Assembly: GCF_013362815.1 (NCBI RefSeq)
Contig: NZ_JABFVK010000013.1
Location: 587,254-651,253 of the forward strand
Reading direction: 5' to 3'
DNA from: Hamadaea sp.
GTDB taxonomy: Bacteria > Actinomycetota > Actinomycetes > Mycobacteriales > Micromonosporaceae
DNA: 64,000 nt
The notes beneath the pieces are model-generated. The model saw only the letters and a list, made by a program, of their open reading frames with translations, ran no database searches and was not told where the DNA came from. Below are positions 1-7,473 of this stretch, piece by piece. The stretch's first letter is position 1. The number at the start of each line of letters is the position of its first letter. The translations under genes and the position numbers were made by a program.

Positions 1-81
1 CGAGCCGATGAGCAGCAGCAACGGGCCCTCGCCCTGGGTCTCGTAGTACAGCCGGGCGCCGGGGACATCGAGAAAGCTCAT
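1..81 (-). CDS. alpha/beta hydrolase, N-terminal fragment
   Basis: Twenty-seven codons are visible from an ATG at position 81 reading off the left edge of the window. The peptide starts MSFLDVPGARLYYETQGEGP and continues LLLLIGS, which is the usual opening of alpha/beta hydrolase fold enzymes (first beta strands, then the oxyanion-hole loop that normally follows). It lies 58 bases downstream of the flavin monooxygenase on the same strand, so it may be the last gene of that transcript. The catalytic region is outside the window and substrate cannot be inferred. Confidence 0.6.
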   Translation of the reverse strand, partial: MSFLDVPGARLYYETQGEGPLLLLIGS

Positions 82-139
82 GGCTCGGACGCTACCCGCC
101 CGGCGCGCCTCCCGCCCGCGACGACCTCGGCGCGGCGGC

Positions 140-1240
140 TCAACCCTGAACGGCGGCGGGTTCGCGTACGGGGATCGGCCGGGCGGCGACGGCTTTCGCG
201 ATGCGCTCGGCGTCACGACCGGCGCCCTGCACCATGCCCGACGAGAAGGCGTACAGGAAGTGCAGTCCGGTGAAGTAGAGCCCGGGGACCTCCGGCACGA
301 TGCCCCGAACGTGGCGGGGCTCCGTCCCGTCGAGGATCGGGATGTTCAGCCAGGAGAAGCCCGGCTGATAGCCGGTGCACCACACGACGTTCGCCGCCTG
401 GATCACCTGGCCGTCTTCGAGCAGTGGTAGTCCATCTTGGACACCGGTCATCCGGGCCGTGCGGACCACACCCGCCGCCGCCAGCTCCTGCGGCCGAGTC
501 CGGATCAGCGGCGCACCACCGGCGCGTGCCGTCCGGGCTTTGCGGCCGATCGGGGTCGCCACCGTCAGCAGCCGATGGAACACGAACCGGATGACGATGC
601 GGCTCAGCAGCAGGCGGCTGAGCGTACCGCCGATGCGGAACGGCACGTGCCCGGTGTCCCGGCCGGCCAGGACGACTTCGTGCGTACGCGCGAGTTCGAC
701 GCCGATCTCGGCTCCCGAGTTGCCCGCCCCGACGATCAGCACCCGGCCGGCGCGCAGCTGCTCGGGATTGCGGTACGCCGACGAGTGCAGCTGGACGATC
801 GCCGGATCGAGATCGGCGGCGTACGCGGGCAGCACGGGCTCCTGCATCGTCCCCATCGCGACGACGACGTTGTCCGCGGTGTACTGCCGAGGCCCGGCGT
901 CGACGAGGAACCCGTCGCTGGTCTTGGTGACCCCGTCGACGCGTACGCCGGTCTGCACGTCCAACGCGAAGCGTTCGGCGTACGCCCGCAGGTAGTCGGC
1001 CATCTGGTCCTTGGTGGGGAAGGAGAACCCGGGAGCGGGGAACGCCATTCCGGGCAGGGAGTCGTAGCGGGCCGGTGTGAACAGCCGCAGCGAGTCCCAG
1101 CGCTCCCGCCAGACCTCGCCGACCTCGTCGTGCGCGTCGACGATGAGGAACGGCCGGCCGAGCCGGCGCAGGTGGTATCCGGTGGACAGACCGGCCTGAC
1201 CGGCCCCGATGATCAGTGTCTCGACATGATTCGTACCCAT
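140..1240 (-). CDS. flavin-containing monooxygenase (CzcO-type)
   Basis: 366 residues, the usual size of short bacterial FAD/NADPH monooxygenases. The FAD-binding dinucleotide fold is at the N-terminus (IIGAGQAG, residues about 10-17) and the NADPH-binding second Rossmann motif is mid-protein (IVGAGNSGAEIG). The late segment FTGLHFLYAFSSG matches the C-terminal FAD contact of this family. Such enzymes oxygenate nucleophilic N or S atoms or carry out Baeyer-Villiger chemistry; the substrate is not evident. The gene starts 81 bases after the end of a LuxR-type regulator on the same strand, and the pair is probably cotranscribed, so the regulator may control it. Confidence 0.85.
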   Translation of the reverse strand: MGTNHVETLIIGAGQAGLSTGYHLRRLGRPFLIVDAHDEVGEVWRERWDSLRLFTPARYDSLPGMAFPAPGFSFPTKDQMADYLRAYAERFALDVQTGVRVDGVTKTSDGFLVDAGPRQYTADNVVVAMGTMQEPVLPAYAADLDPAIVQLHSSAYRNPEQLRAGRVLIVGAGNSGAEIGVELARTHEVVLAGRDTGHVPFRIGGTLSRLLLSRIVIRFVFHRLLTVATPIGRKARTARAGGAPLIRTRPQELAAAGVVRTARMTGVQDGLPLLEDGQVIQAANVVWCTGYQPGFSWLNIPILDGTEPRHVRGIVPEVPGLYFTGLHFLYAFSSGMVQGAGRDAERIAKAVAARPIPVREPAAVQG

Positions 1241-1321
1241 GCCCCGACGCTATGAGCGACGGTTGCCTCCGCGCTTCGGCAGAATCCCGCATGCCGCCGC
1301 GTACGCGCTGAGGGAAATCCC

Positions 1322-2971
1322 TCAGGACACCAAGTGCTGCTGGAAGGCGTACGCCGTCGCAGCGGCCCGCGACGAGACGCCGATCTTGGTGAAGACGTTG
1401 CTTAGATGGCGCTCTACCGTCTTCTCCGACAGCGACAGCTCCCGCGCGACGGCGCTGTTCGTCTTGCCGGTCGCCACCAGCCGCAGCACTTGGAGCTCGC
1501 GAGCCGTCAGGCCGCTCGGCGCAGTCGGAGCGCCCAGGAGAGCGGCCACTCGATCGGCGTCGGGCCGGGCTCCGAGCTGGGCGAAGGCTGCCTCCGCAGC
1601 GGTCAGTTCGCCGATGGCGGTGTCTTCGTCGCCGAGCGCCCGGCAGGCCTGGGCGATCAGCACCCGGGCTCGGGCCGCCTCGTAGGGCACGTCGAGTTCA
1701 CGCCACAATGCCGCCGCCGTCCGCAGGTCGGCCAACGCCGGTCCCGGTCGCTCTTCGGCGAGGAGGACTGCGCCTTGGGCGTACCGGACTTGGGCCCGCA
1801 GGGCCGGAGTGGCGTAAAGCTCGGCGATCCGGGCCAACTCGGCCGCCGCGTCCCGGGCGCTGGGGAGATCGTCGGCGGCCAGCTCCACCTCGACCTGGGC
1901 AGGCAGGAGGCGTACGCGACGCAGGCGGTCCGTCGTCTCGCCCAGGGCCCGGCGCAGCGCTGATCGTGCCGCGGCGAGGTCGCCCTGGGCCCAGCGCAGC
2001 AGCGCCAGCCCGGGACACGGGTCGTGGCCCCATTCCCCGGCGGCCCGATAAGCCTGCTCGGCTGCCTCGTAGTCGCCCCATCGGCGCAGCACTTCGGCCT
2101 GCTGATACCGCGCGCCGCCGCTCGACGTCACTTCCGGGGAGAGGGCGAGCCGATCACAGGCCCGCTCGGCCTCCTCGACCGCGCCGGGCCAGTCGCCGTG
2201 CAGCTGCCGCAGCTCGGCGCGGTGCACGAGACACCGCCCGGAGAACACGATCATGTTGTGGTGCTGGTCGAGCCAGCCGGTGAGCGCGTCGGTCCACTCC
2301 TGCGCCCGGCGGATCTCGGCCATCTCGCTGAACACCGAGATGACGACGCAGTAGACCGTCCCGGCGGCGATGGGGGAGATCTCGCGGCTCACCACGGCAA
2401 GCATCGCCTCGTCGAGGATCGGCACCGCCTCCGCCACCTCGCCGAGCCGGACCAGCGCGCCACCACACTGCGCCGAGGCCATCGCCAGGACGTCGGGATC
2501 ACCGGCCCGCCGGCCGATCTCGACCGCCTGCCGGGCGAAACCGGCGCCGCGCTCGAACTCACCCGCCGCGTTGCTGCGAAACGCGTGGGCCGACAACACG
2601 AGGCCACGCTCGGCGCAATCAGGGCCGTCCTGCTCCAGCAACGCCTCGGCGCGGGCCAGCCAGGCGCTGGCCTGGCCGATCTCACCGCGGTTGCCCAGCG
2701 CGAAAGACATCCAGAAGGCGGCCCGCGCGGCTCGGCGCGTGTTGATCGATTTTTCCATCTCGTACGCCTGACGCAGCGCGTCGACGCAAGCCGAGACCTC
2801 GCCGCGCAGGTACGCCGCAGTGCCGAGCAGGTAGAGGTCGTCGGGGGCCAACGGTCGGGCCGCCGCAGCGCGGGCGAGCGAGGCGTACGCGTCGGCCCAC
2901 ACATGCCGGGCCGCCGCCGATCGACCCTCGACGAGGTCGCGGGCCGGGCCGGTCTGGTCGATCGCTGCCAC
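1322..2971 (-). CDS. LuxR-family regulator with TPR-like repeats
   Basis: 549 residues from a GTG. The first about 470 residues are an alpha-helical, Ala/Arg/Leu-rich solenoid resembling tetratricopeptide repeats; there is no ATPase (Walker) segment at the N-terminus, so this is shorter than MalT/LAL regulators of about 900 residues. The last 60 residues are a GerE/LuxR helix-turn-helix (LTARELQVLRLVATGKTNSA, then SEKTVERHLSNVFTKIGV). A transcription factor sensing a ligand or partner protein through the repeats is the family expectation. It is followed on the same strand by the flavin monooxygenase gene, its likeliest target. Confidence 0.85.
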   Translation of the reverse strand: MAAIDQTGPARDLVEGRSAAARHVWADAYASLARAAAARPLAPDDLYLLGTAAYLRGEVSACVDALRQAYEMEKSINTRRAARAAFWMSFALGNRGEIGQASAWLARAEALLEQDGPDCAERGLVLSAHAFRSNAAGEFERGAGFARQAVEIGRRAGDPDVLAMASAQCGGALVRLGEVAEAVPILDEAMLAVVSREISPIAAGTVYCVVISVFSEMAEIRRAQEWTDALTGWLDQHHNMIVFSGRCLVHRAELRQLHGDWPGAVEEAERACDRLALSPEVTSSGGARYQQAEVLRRWGDYEAAEQAYRAAGEWGHDPCPGLALLRWAQGDLAAARSALRRALGETTDRLRRVRLLPAQVEVELAADDLPSARDAAAELARIAELYATPALRAQVRYAQGAVLLAEERPGPALADLRTAAALWRELDVPYEAARARVLIAQACRALGDEDTAIGELTAAEAAFAQLGARPDADRVAALLGAPTAPSGLTARELQVLRLVATGKTNSAVARELSLSEKTVERHLSNVFTKIGVSSRAAATAYAFQQHLVS

Positions 2972-3134
2972 GCGTACCCGCTTTCATGCTCCGTGCCCGG
3001 AAAGTGCCCTCGCCGGTCAGGATACGTCCGGCGTACCCCGAGGGAGTGTCGGCGCTGCTCACGGCGCACGGAATGCCCTATATTCGACGGGCGCGCATCC
3101 TCAATGGACGCGGCTTCGACGGACGGGTGGCCAC

Positions 3135-4802
3135 GTGGCTGGATCGATCACGGTCTACTATCGGGCCGGTAAGGGCCCCCTGCAGGGCGGTTACGTCTAC
3201 GACTTCGGGCACGTCATGGTCGAGGTCCGCGACGACGCGACGGGGAAGGTCAGCAGCCTCGACGTCTGGCGAGCCGCCGACGGGTCGATGTACGTCAACC
3301 CCGCCGTCGACGACGCGCGCCGGGCGGAGTTCGCGAAGGTCACCTTCAAGCTCACCGACGCGCAGGTCGCGGCCGGTCAGCAAGCCATCGCCGAGAAGGC
3401 CGCGCATCCGGGTCAGTACGATCTGGACGTCAACAGCTGCGTCACCGCGACCGCCGGCATCCTGAAGTCGACCGGCCTCATGGACTACCACAAGCCGTAC
3501 TCGACACCGTCCGACCTGTGGCGTGAGATCTGGCGGCGGATCGACGACCATCGGCTCATTCCGACCTCGACCGGTCAGCCGACCGTCGTCGGGCACGGTC
3601 AGGCGGGCGAGTCGGCCGACATCGGGCTGAGCGGCGAGACCGGTCACCTGGCGCAGCTCGCCGACGTCGGGAACGCCGGGCACATCGCCGAGATCGGCCT
3701 GGCCGGCGAACTGGCGCAGGTCGGCCACTTCGCCGTCGGGCCGGTTGGCCACGGCGGCGAGGTCGGACCGGTTGGCCCCGGCGGTGGGCAGGGCGAACTC
3801 GGCCCGCTCGGCGGCCACGTGGGCCACCACGCGGAGTTCGCCGAGACCGGTCAAGTCGCCCACCACGCGGACTTCGCCGAGCTGGGCTCTCAGTTCGCCG
3901 AAGAGGGTCAGACCGGCCAGATCGCCGAGATCGGGCAGGCGGCCCAGTCGGCGCAGCAGGCCGAGTTCGCCGAGCTGGGCGGCCAGTTCGCCGAGGAGGG
4001 CCAAACCGGTCAGCACGCGGAGACGGGGCAGGCCGGTCAGCACGCAGAGCTGGGCCAGGCCGGCCAGCACGCCGAGACCGCCGAGACGGGAGAGCTCGGG
4101 TCGCAGTTCGCCGAGGAGGGCCAGGGAGCGCAACTCGCCGAGCTAGGCGAGGTGGCGCACCACGCCGAGCTGGGGGAGACGGCGCAAACGGCCGAGATGG
4201 CCGAGCTAGGCTCGCAGTTCGCCGAAGAGGGCCACGCGGGTGAGTTCGCCGAGTTGGGTCAGCACACGGAAACGGGCGAGCACGCGGAGACCGGCGAGAC
4301 TGGCGAGCAAGCCGCTCAAGGCCAGAGCGGGCAGGCCGGGCAGACGGGGCAGTCCGGCGAGACCGGCGATCAAAGTCAGGGCGGCGGCGAGCAGGGACCC
4401 GGCGGCGAGCAGGGCGACTTCGGCGAGTGGGCTGATCTCGGCGAGGGCGGCGAGGGCACGGAACAAGGCGATCAGTCCGAGCAGGGCCAGTCCGCAGAGA
4501 CGGGCGAGTCGGGCGAGTCCGCGGAGACCGGTGACAGTGGCGAGGTCGGCGTGAGCGCCGAGTTCGGTGACGGCGGTGACTTCGGCGATGGCGGCGAGTT
4601 CGGCGATGGCGGCGAGCTCGGTGACGGCGGTGTCTTCTGGCCTGGCGGAGAAGTGAAGGTCGTCAAGGCGAAGACGGAGTTCGACGAGGTGGAGGCCTTA
4701 GGCGCGAGGGTCGGCGAGACCGAGAAGGCCGGTCGGCCGCGTGACGTGCTGCCCAGTGCCGAGGACGTCATCGAGTCGCTCGACCGACCGGCCGAAGGCT
4801 GA
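3135..4802 (+). CDS. papain-like domain fused to Lys/Arg-free Glu-rich triplet repeats
   Basis: 555 residues from GTG. Residues 1-140 look like a permuted papain/NlpC-type fold: GHVMVEV with His26 and, later, DVNSCVTATAG with Cys102, the His-before-Cys order seen in LRAT, YiiX and DUF4105 proteins. Residues about 150-507 are low complexity: Gly or Ala sits at nearly every third position, with units such as AGHIAEIGL and AGQHAELGQ, ending in repeated GDGGEF. Not one Lys or Arg occurs between residues 141 and 507, while Glu is abundant. A block ELG[SG]QFAEEG recurs at residues 249, 280, 320 and 357. The last 48 residues are non-repetitive. No signal peptide is seen. A TTA codon occurs at codon 522. 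Five bases separate it from the next gene. Function unknown; see findings. Confidence 0.8.
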   Translation: MAGSITVYYRAGKGPLQGGYVYDFGHVMVEVRDDATGKVSSLDVWRAADGSMYVNPAVDDARRAEFAKVTFKLTDAQVAAGQQAIAEKAAHPGQYDLDVNSCVTATAGILKSTGLMDYHKPYSTPSDLWREIWRRIDDHRLIPTSTGQPTVVGHGQAGESADIGLSGETGHLAQLADVGNAGHIAEIGLAGELAQVGHFAVGPVGHGGEVGPVGPGGGQGELGPLGGHVGHHAEFAETGQVAHHADFAELGSQFAEEGQTGQIAEIGQAAQSAQQAEFAELGGQFAEEGQTGQHAETGQAGQHAELGQAGQHAETAETGELGSQFAEEGQGAQLAELGEVAHHAELGETAQTAEMAELGSQFAEEGHAGEFAELGQHTETGEHAETGETGEQAAQGQSGQAGQTGQSGETGDQSQGGGEQGPGGEQGDFGEWADLGEGGEGTEQGDQSEQGQSAETGESGESAETGDSGEVGVSAEFGDGGDFGDGGEFGDGGELGDGGVFWPGGEVKVVKAKTEFDEVEALGARVGETEKAGRPRDVLPSAEDVIESLDRPAEG

Positions 4803-4807
4803 CCGCC

Positions 4808-5314
4808 GTGCGTACGGCGATCGCCGTAGTGCTCGTCGGCGTCTTCGCGCTGTGGGCGGCGGCCTCAGCGATCTCTCAGATCCGGCGGCCAGGCGTACGC
4901 CGGCTGCGGCGGTTCGACGTGCTCGGCCTCGTTCCGGTGTGGAACCTGTTCGGTCCGCGACCCATCGTCTCGGACTACTTCGTGAGCTACCGGGCGTGGG
5001 ACGAGGCCGGGCAGGAGGTCCACGACTGGCGACGGCTGCCGCTGCCGGGTCGGCGGCGGGTGCTCGACGCGGTCATGAACACCCGCCGGCGGGCCCGCAA
5101 GGCGCAGTGGGGCAGCGCGAATTACCTGCTCAGCCTGCGTCGGCCGCCAGTCACGACGCCGAGCTATCTCCTCCTGCTCGGCGCGGTCACCCGGGACGCT
5201 CGCCGGGACGAGGCGGCGTACACGGTGCAGTTCCGCGTCGAGTGCGTCGCCGGGCACTATTCCGAGCAGCCGCGGCGGATCGGGGCGTACGAGTCCGAAC
5301 GGCACCTCGTGTGA
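4808..5314 (+). CDS. small membrane-anchored protein, SdpA/DUF5819-like partner of HTTM protein
   Basis: 168 residues from GTG. One hydrophobic helix at residues 3-21 would anchor it, leaving a soluble domain. The segment LVPVWNLFGPRPIVSDYF resembles the VP-x-W-x-FAPNP signature of small proteins that are encoded beside HTTM-domain genes and of SdpA, which works with the HTTM protein SdpB in maturation of the Bacillus SDP toxin (family knowledge). The stop overlaps the GTG of the HTTM gene (GTGA), so the two are translationally coupled. The assignment rests on this motif and context only; exact role unknown. Confidence 0.65.
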   Translation: MRTAIAVVLVGVFALWAAASAISQIRRPGVRRLRRFDVLGLVPVWNLFGPRPIVSDYFVSYRAWDEAGQEVHDWRRLPLPGRRRVLDAVMNTRRRARKAQWGSANYLLSLRRPPVTTPSYLLLLGAVTRDARRDEAAYTVQFRVECVAGHYSEQPRRIGAYESERHLV

Positions 5315-6228
5315 CGGCGACCGGCTGGACGGCGGGGGAGGTGCTGGACCTGGGATGTCGCCTGGCGGCGCTCGCCCACGCGCACACCGCGTTACAGATT
5401 CTCCTGACTCGCCGGGACTTCGCGCCCGGTGGCGCCCTCGATCCCCGGCTGACCGGGCGGCGGGTGGGCAACCCGCTCGATCGGGCGTTCCGGCGGCTCG
5501 TCGGGCTCCGGCGAGCCCGGGCGACCGTGGTCCCCGTCGCACTGGCCCGGTTCGCCGGAGCGCTCGTGGTCCTCGTCTTCCCCCGCGCGTGGCCCGTGCT
5601 GCTGCTGTTGTGGCTCACCGAACTGGCGGCGCAACCGCTAGTGCGGCCCGGCCTGGACGCCGGGGACGAGATGCTCCGCGTGGTGACGATAGTTTTCACC
5701 CTGCGGGCGTTGACCAGCAGCGACGCGGTGCAGGTGGCGGCCGCCGGCTTTCTTACATTCCAGCTGTGCCTCGCGTACGCCGTCGCCGGGCTCTCCAAAG
5801 GACAGTCGGCCATGTGGTGGTCGGGTGTGGGTCTGCGAGGGGTGCTCGCGACGGAGTACTTCGGCATCGGCCGGATCGCTCGCCGCCTGGCCCGTTCGCC
5901 GGGGCTCGCCCGGACGCTGGGCTGGGCCACGATCGTCGGTGAGTCGTTGTTCTTCGTCGCCATCCTCGCCGGACCGGTCGCTACGGTTATCGCCCTGGCC
6001 GGGGCGGTGGCCTTCCACACCATGTGTGCCGTCGTCATGGGGCTGGACGGCTTCGTGCTCCCGTTCGCGGCTACTTTCCCGAGTGCGTACTGGATCTCGG
6101 CCGCCCTCGCCGACGAGGTGCCCGGCATCCTTCGTCTCCTGATCGGTGCGGTCCTCGTCTGCGCCGTGACCGGGTGGCTGGCCCATTGGCATGCGACCGA
6201 GTCGGTGCGTACGCGGTCGCGGAGCTGA
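5311..6228 (+). CDS. HTTM-domain integral membrane protein (VKGC/SdpB-like)
   Basis: 305 residues starting at a GTG that overlaps the previous stop. About seven to eight hydrophobic helices are visible. The segment AVAGLSKGQSAMWWSG is the core HTTM signature; Lys163 in AGLSK aligns by eye with the essential Lys218 of human gamma-glutamyl carboxylase (AGVKK). HTTM proteins include vitamin K-dependent gamma-carboxylases, their bacterial homologues, and SdpB. The chain is much shorter than the roughly 750-residue animal enzyme, so only the membrane domain is present. Activity on the Glu-rich protein encoded two genes upstream is an attractive but unproven idea. Ends just before a strong bidirectional stem-loop. 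Confidence 0.75.
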   Translation: MTATGWTAGEVLDLGCRLAALAHAHTALQILLTRRDFAPGGALDPRLTGRRVGNPLDRAFRRLVGLRRARATVVPVALARFAGALVVLVFPRAWPVLLLLWLTELAAQPLVRPGLDAGDEMLRVVTIVFTLRALTSSDAVQVAAAGFLTFQLCLAYAVAGLSKGQSAMWWSGVGLRGVLATEYFGIGRIARRLARSPGLARTLGWATIVGESLFFVAILAGPVATVIALAGAVAFHTMCAVVMGLDGFVLPFAATFPSAYWISAALADEVPGILRLLIGAVLVCAVTGWLAHWHATESVRTRSRS

Positions 6229-6233
6229 CAAGG

Positions 6234-6271
6234 TCATTGCGTCAGCCGAGTCACCGAGGCTGACGCAATGA
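6234..6271. terminator. bidirectional stem-loop between convergent genes
   Basis: Perfect 14-bp inverted repeat TCATTGCGTCAGCC / GGCTGACGCAATGA with a 10-base loop, placed between the ends of the HTTM gene (plus) and a small membrane-protein gene (minus). Location and symmetry suit a terminator serving both strands; there is no U-run, as is common in actinomycetes. Confidence 0.7.
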
Positions 6272-6283
6272 TCCAGCGAAGGG

Positions 6284-6628
6284 TCAGGCAGGCAGCGGTT
6301 TGCGCAGCCCCGGGCTCACCAGCGCGACGGCGGCCACCGTCAGCGCGCAGATCGCGGCGGCGGCGATGCGAGCGGCGGCCGGGACGTCCGGCACGAAGAA
6401 CGCCGGGACCGCCGACAGCGCCGACAGCAGCCGGGTGACCACCACGGCTACGGTGGCGATCCGGTTGCCGCGCCAGGCGTACACCGCTGACCCGATGGTG
6501 ATCAGACCCAGGGCGGCACCGGCGATCGCCACCCCCATCGGCGGGAAGTCACCGCCGCTGAACGGTTGGGCGACGTCGGCCAGGCCGAGCAGGACGGCGA
6601 GCACCAGACCAGTACGCAGAGCAGTCAT
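6284..6628 (-). CDS. small four-helix membrane protein
   Basis: 114 residues with about four hydrophobic segments (residues about 5-22, 30-48, 56-78, 84-105) and a short polar tail. No enzymatic motif is visible and I do not recognise a family. It starts 13 bases after the end of the upstream membrane-protein gene on the same strand, so the two form an operon, divergent from the NarL-type two-component system that starts at 7474; that system may control it. Confidence 0.7.
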   Translation of the reverse strand: MTALRTGLVLAVLLGLADVAQPFSGGDFPPMGVAIAGAALGLITIGSAVYAWRGNRIATVAVVVTRLLSALSAVPAFFVPDVPAAARIAAAAICALTVAAVALVSPGLRKPLPA

Positions 6629-6641
6629 CGGAAGATTCCTT

Positions 6642-7343
6642 TCAGGCGGAGGGACCGAGGTCCCAGTCGTCGTTCGAAGTGCGCAGTACGCGTACCGCCG
6701 CGACGGCGAACCCGAGCGCGGTGAGCCCCCAGGCCGCGGCGTCGCCGATCGGGTTGGGCACGATCGCGGCGAACACGAGATGCAGCGGCTGGGAGACGAT
6801 CAGGGCGATTCCGGCCCACGCCGGGATCGCGCCGGACCGCCACAGGGCGGTGCCGAGCAAGATCGCGCCGAGGATGTGCCCGGCGACGAAGAGCACCCCG
6901 GCGGCCAGCGCCGCTCCGTGGGAACCGGCGGAGTCCAGGATGCGCAGCGCCGCTGTGCGATCGGCGTCCGCCGCGGCTGTGCGTACCAGGATGTCGTTGT
7001 TGACGATGGGCAGCACGAGATAGGCCGGCACGAGGAGTGTGAGGCCCGCGAGCGTCAGCCTGGGCGCACGGCGTTGCGCGAGGCGGCCGGCGGCGAGCGC
7101 GGACGGCACGAGCGTGAGCGTCGCGAGCAGGCCGAGCCAGACGACGGCGTCCAAGCGGCCGAGCGCGGACGCCGAGTGATCGAGCAGGTCCGGGCCCTCG
7201 TCCGTGGTGTGGTACGGCAGGATGCCGCGCAGGACGGCGACCGTCAGCGGGCCGAGCGGCAGCAGGACCGCCGCCGCGACCCGCCGCACCGTGCGGGTGT
7301 CGGCCCGCGCCGTGGCCGATGGGCGAGTGAGTGTCGTAGTCAT
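6642..7343 (-). CDS. multi-pass membrane protein of unknown function
   Basis: 233 residues, Ala/Leu-rich, with about six predicted membrane helices after a basic N-terminal segment of some 20 residues. The loop ILPYHTTDEGPDLLDHS and the segment IVNNDILVRTAAADADRT are the most polar parts. No motif identifies an activity. It is the first gene of a two-gene minus-strand operon and lies divergent from a sensor kinase gene with 130 bases between starts, a spacing that would allow shared regulation. Confidence 0.7.
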   Translation of the reverse strand: MTTTLTRPSATARADTRTVRRVAAAVLLPLGPLTVAVLRGILPYHTTDEGPDLLDHSASALGRLDAVVWLGLLATLTLVPSALAAGRLAQRRAPRLTLAGLTLLVPAYLVLPIVNNDILVRTAAADADRTAALRILDSAGSHGAALAAGVLFVAGHILGAILLGTALWRSGAIPAWAGIALIVSQPLHLVFAAIVPNPIGDAAAWGLTALGFAVAAVRVLRTSNDDWDLGPSA

Positions 7344-7473
7344 GGGACTGACGCTCCGCCGGAGCCGCCCCCGAGCGCCCGGGGCTCCGCCGCCGCCTGT
7401 GCCGGGAAAACGCCCGGGACGCGTAGGGGCAGGACCCCACCCACTCAGGCCCAGCAGGCCCCACCATGGAGAC

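Noticed and set aside
3078..4133. Antisense reading frame over the repeat gene that resembles a leucine-rich repeat protein
   Set aside because: It is the complement of the Gly/Ala/Glu triplets (CTC/GAG-type symmetry); the plus frame has the operon context, an orderly N-terminal domain and a sensible start.
4741..5310. N-terminal extension of the HTTM gene upstream of GTG 5311
   Set aside because: The extension overlaps the complete upstream gene in another frame and has no hydrophobic or domain character.
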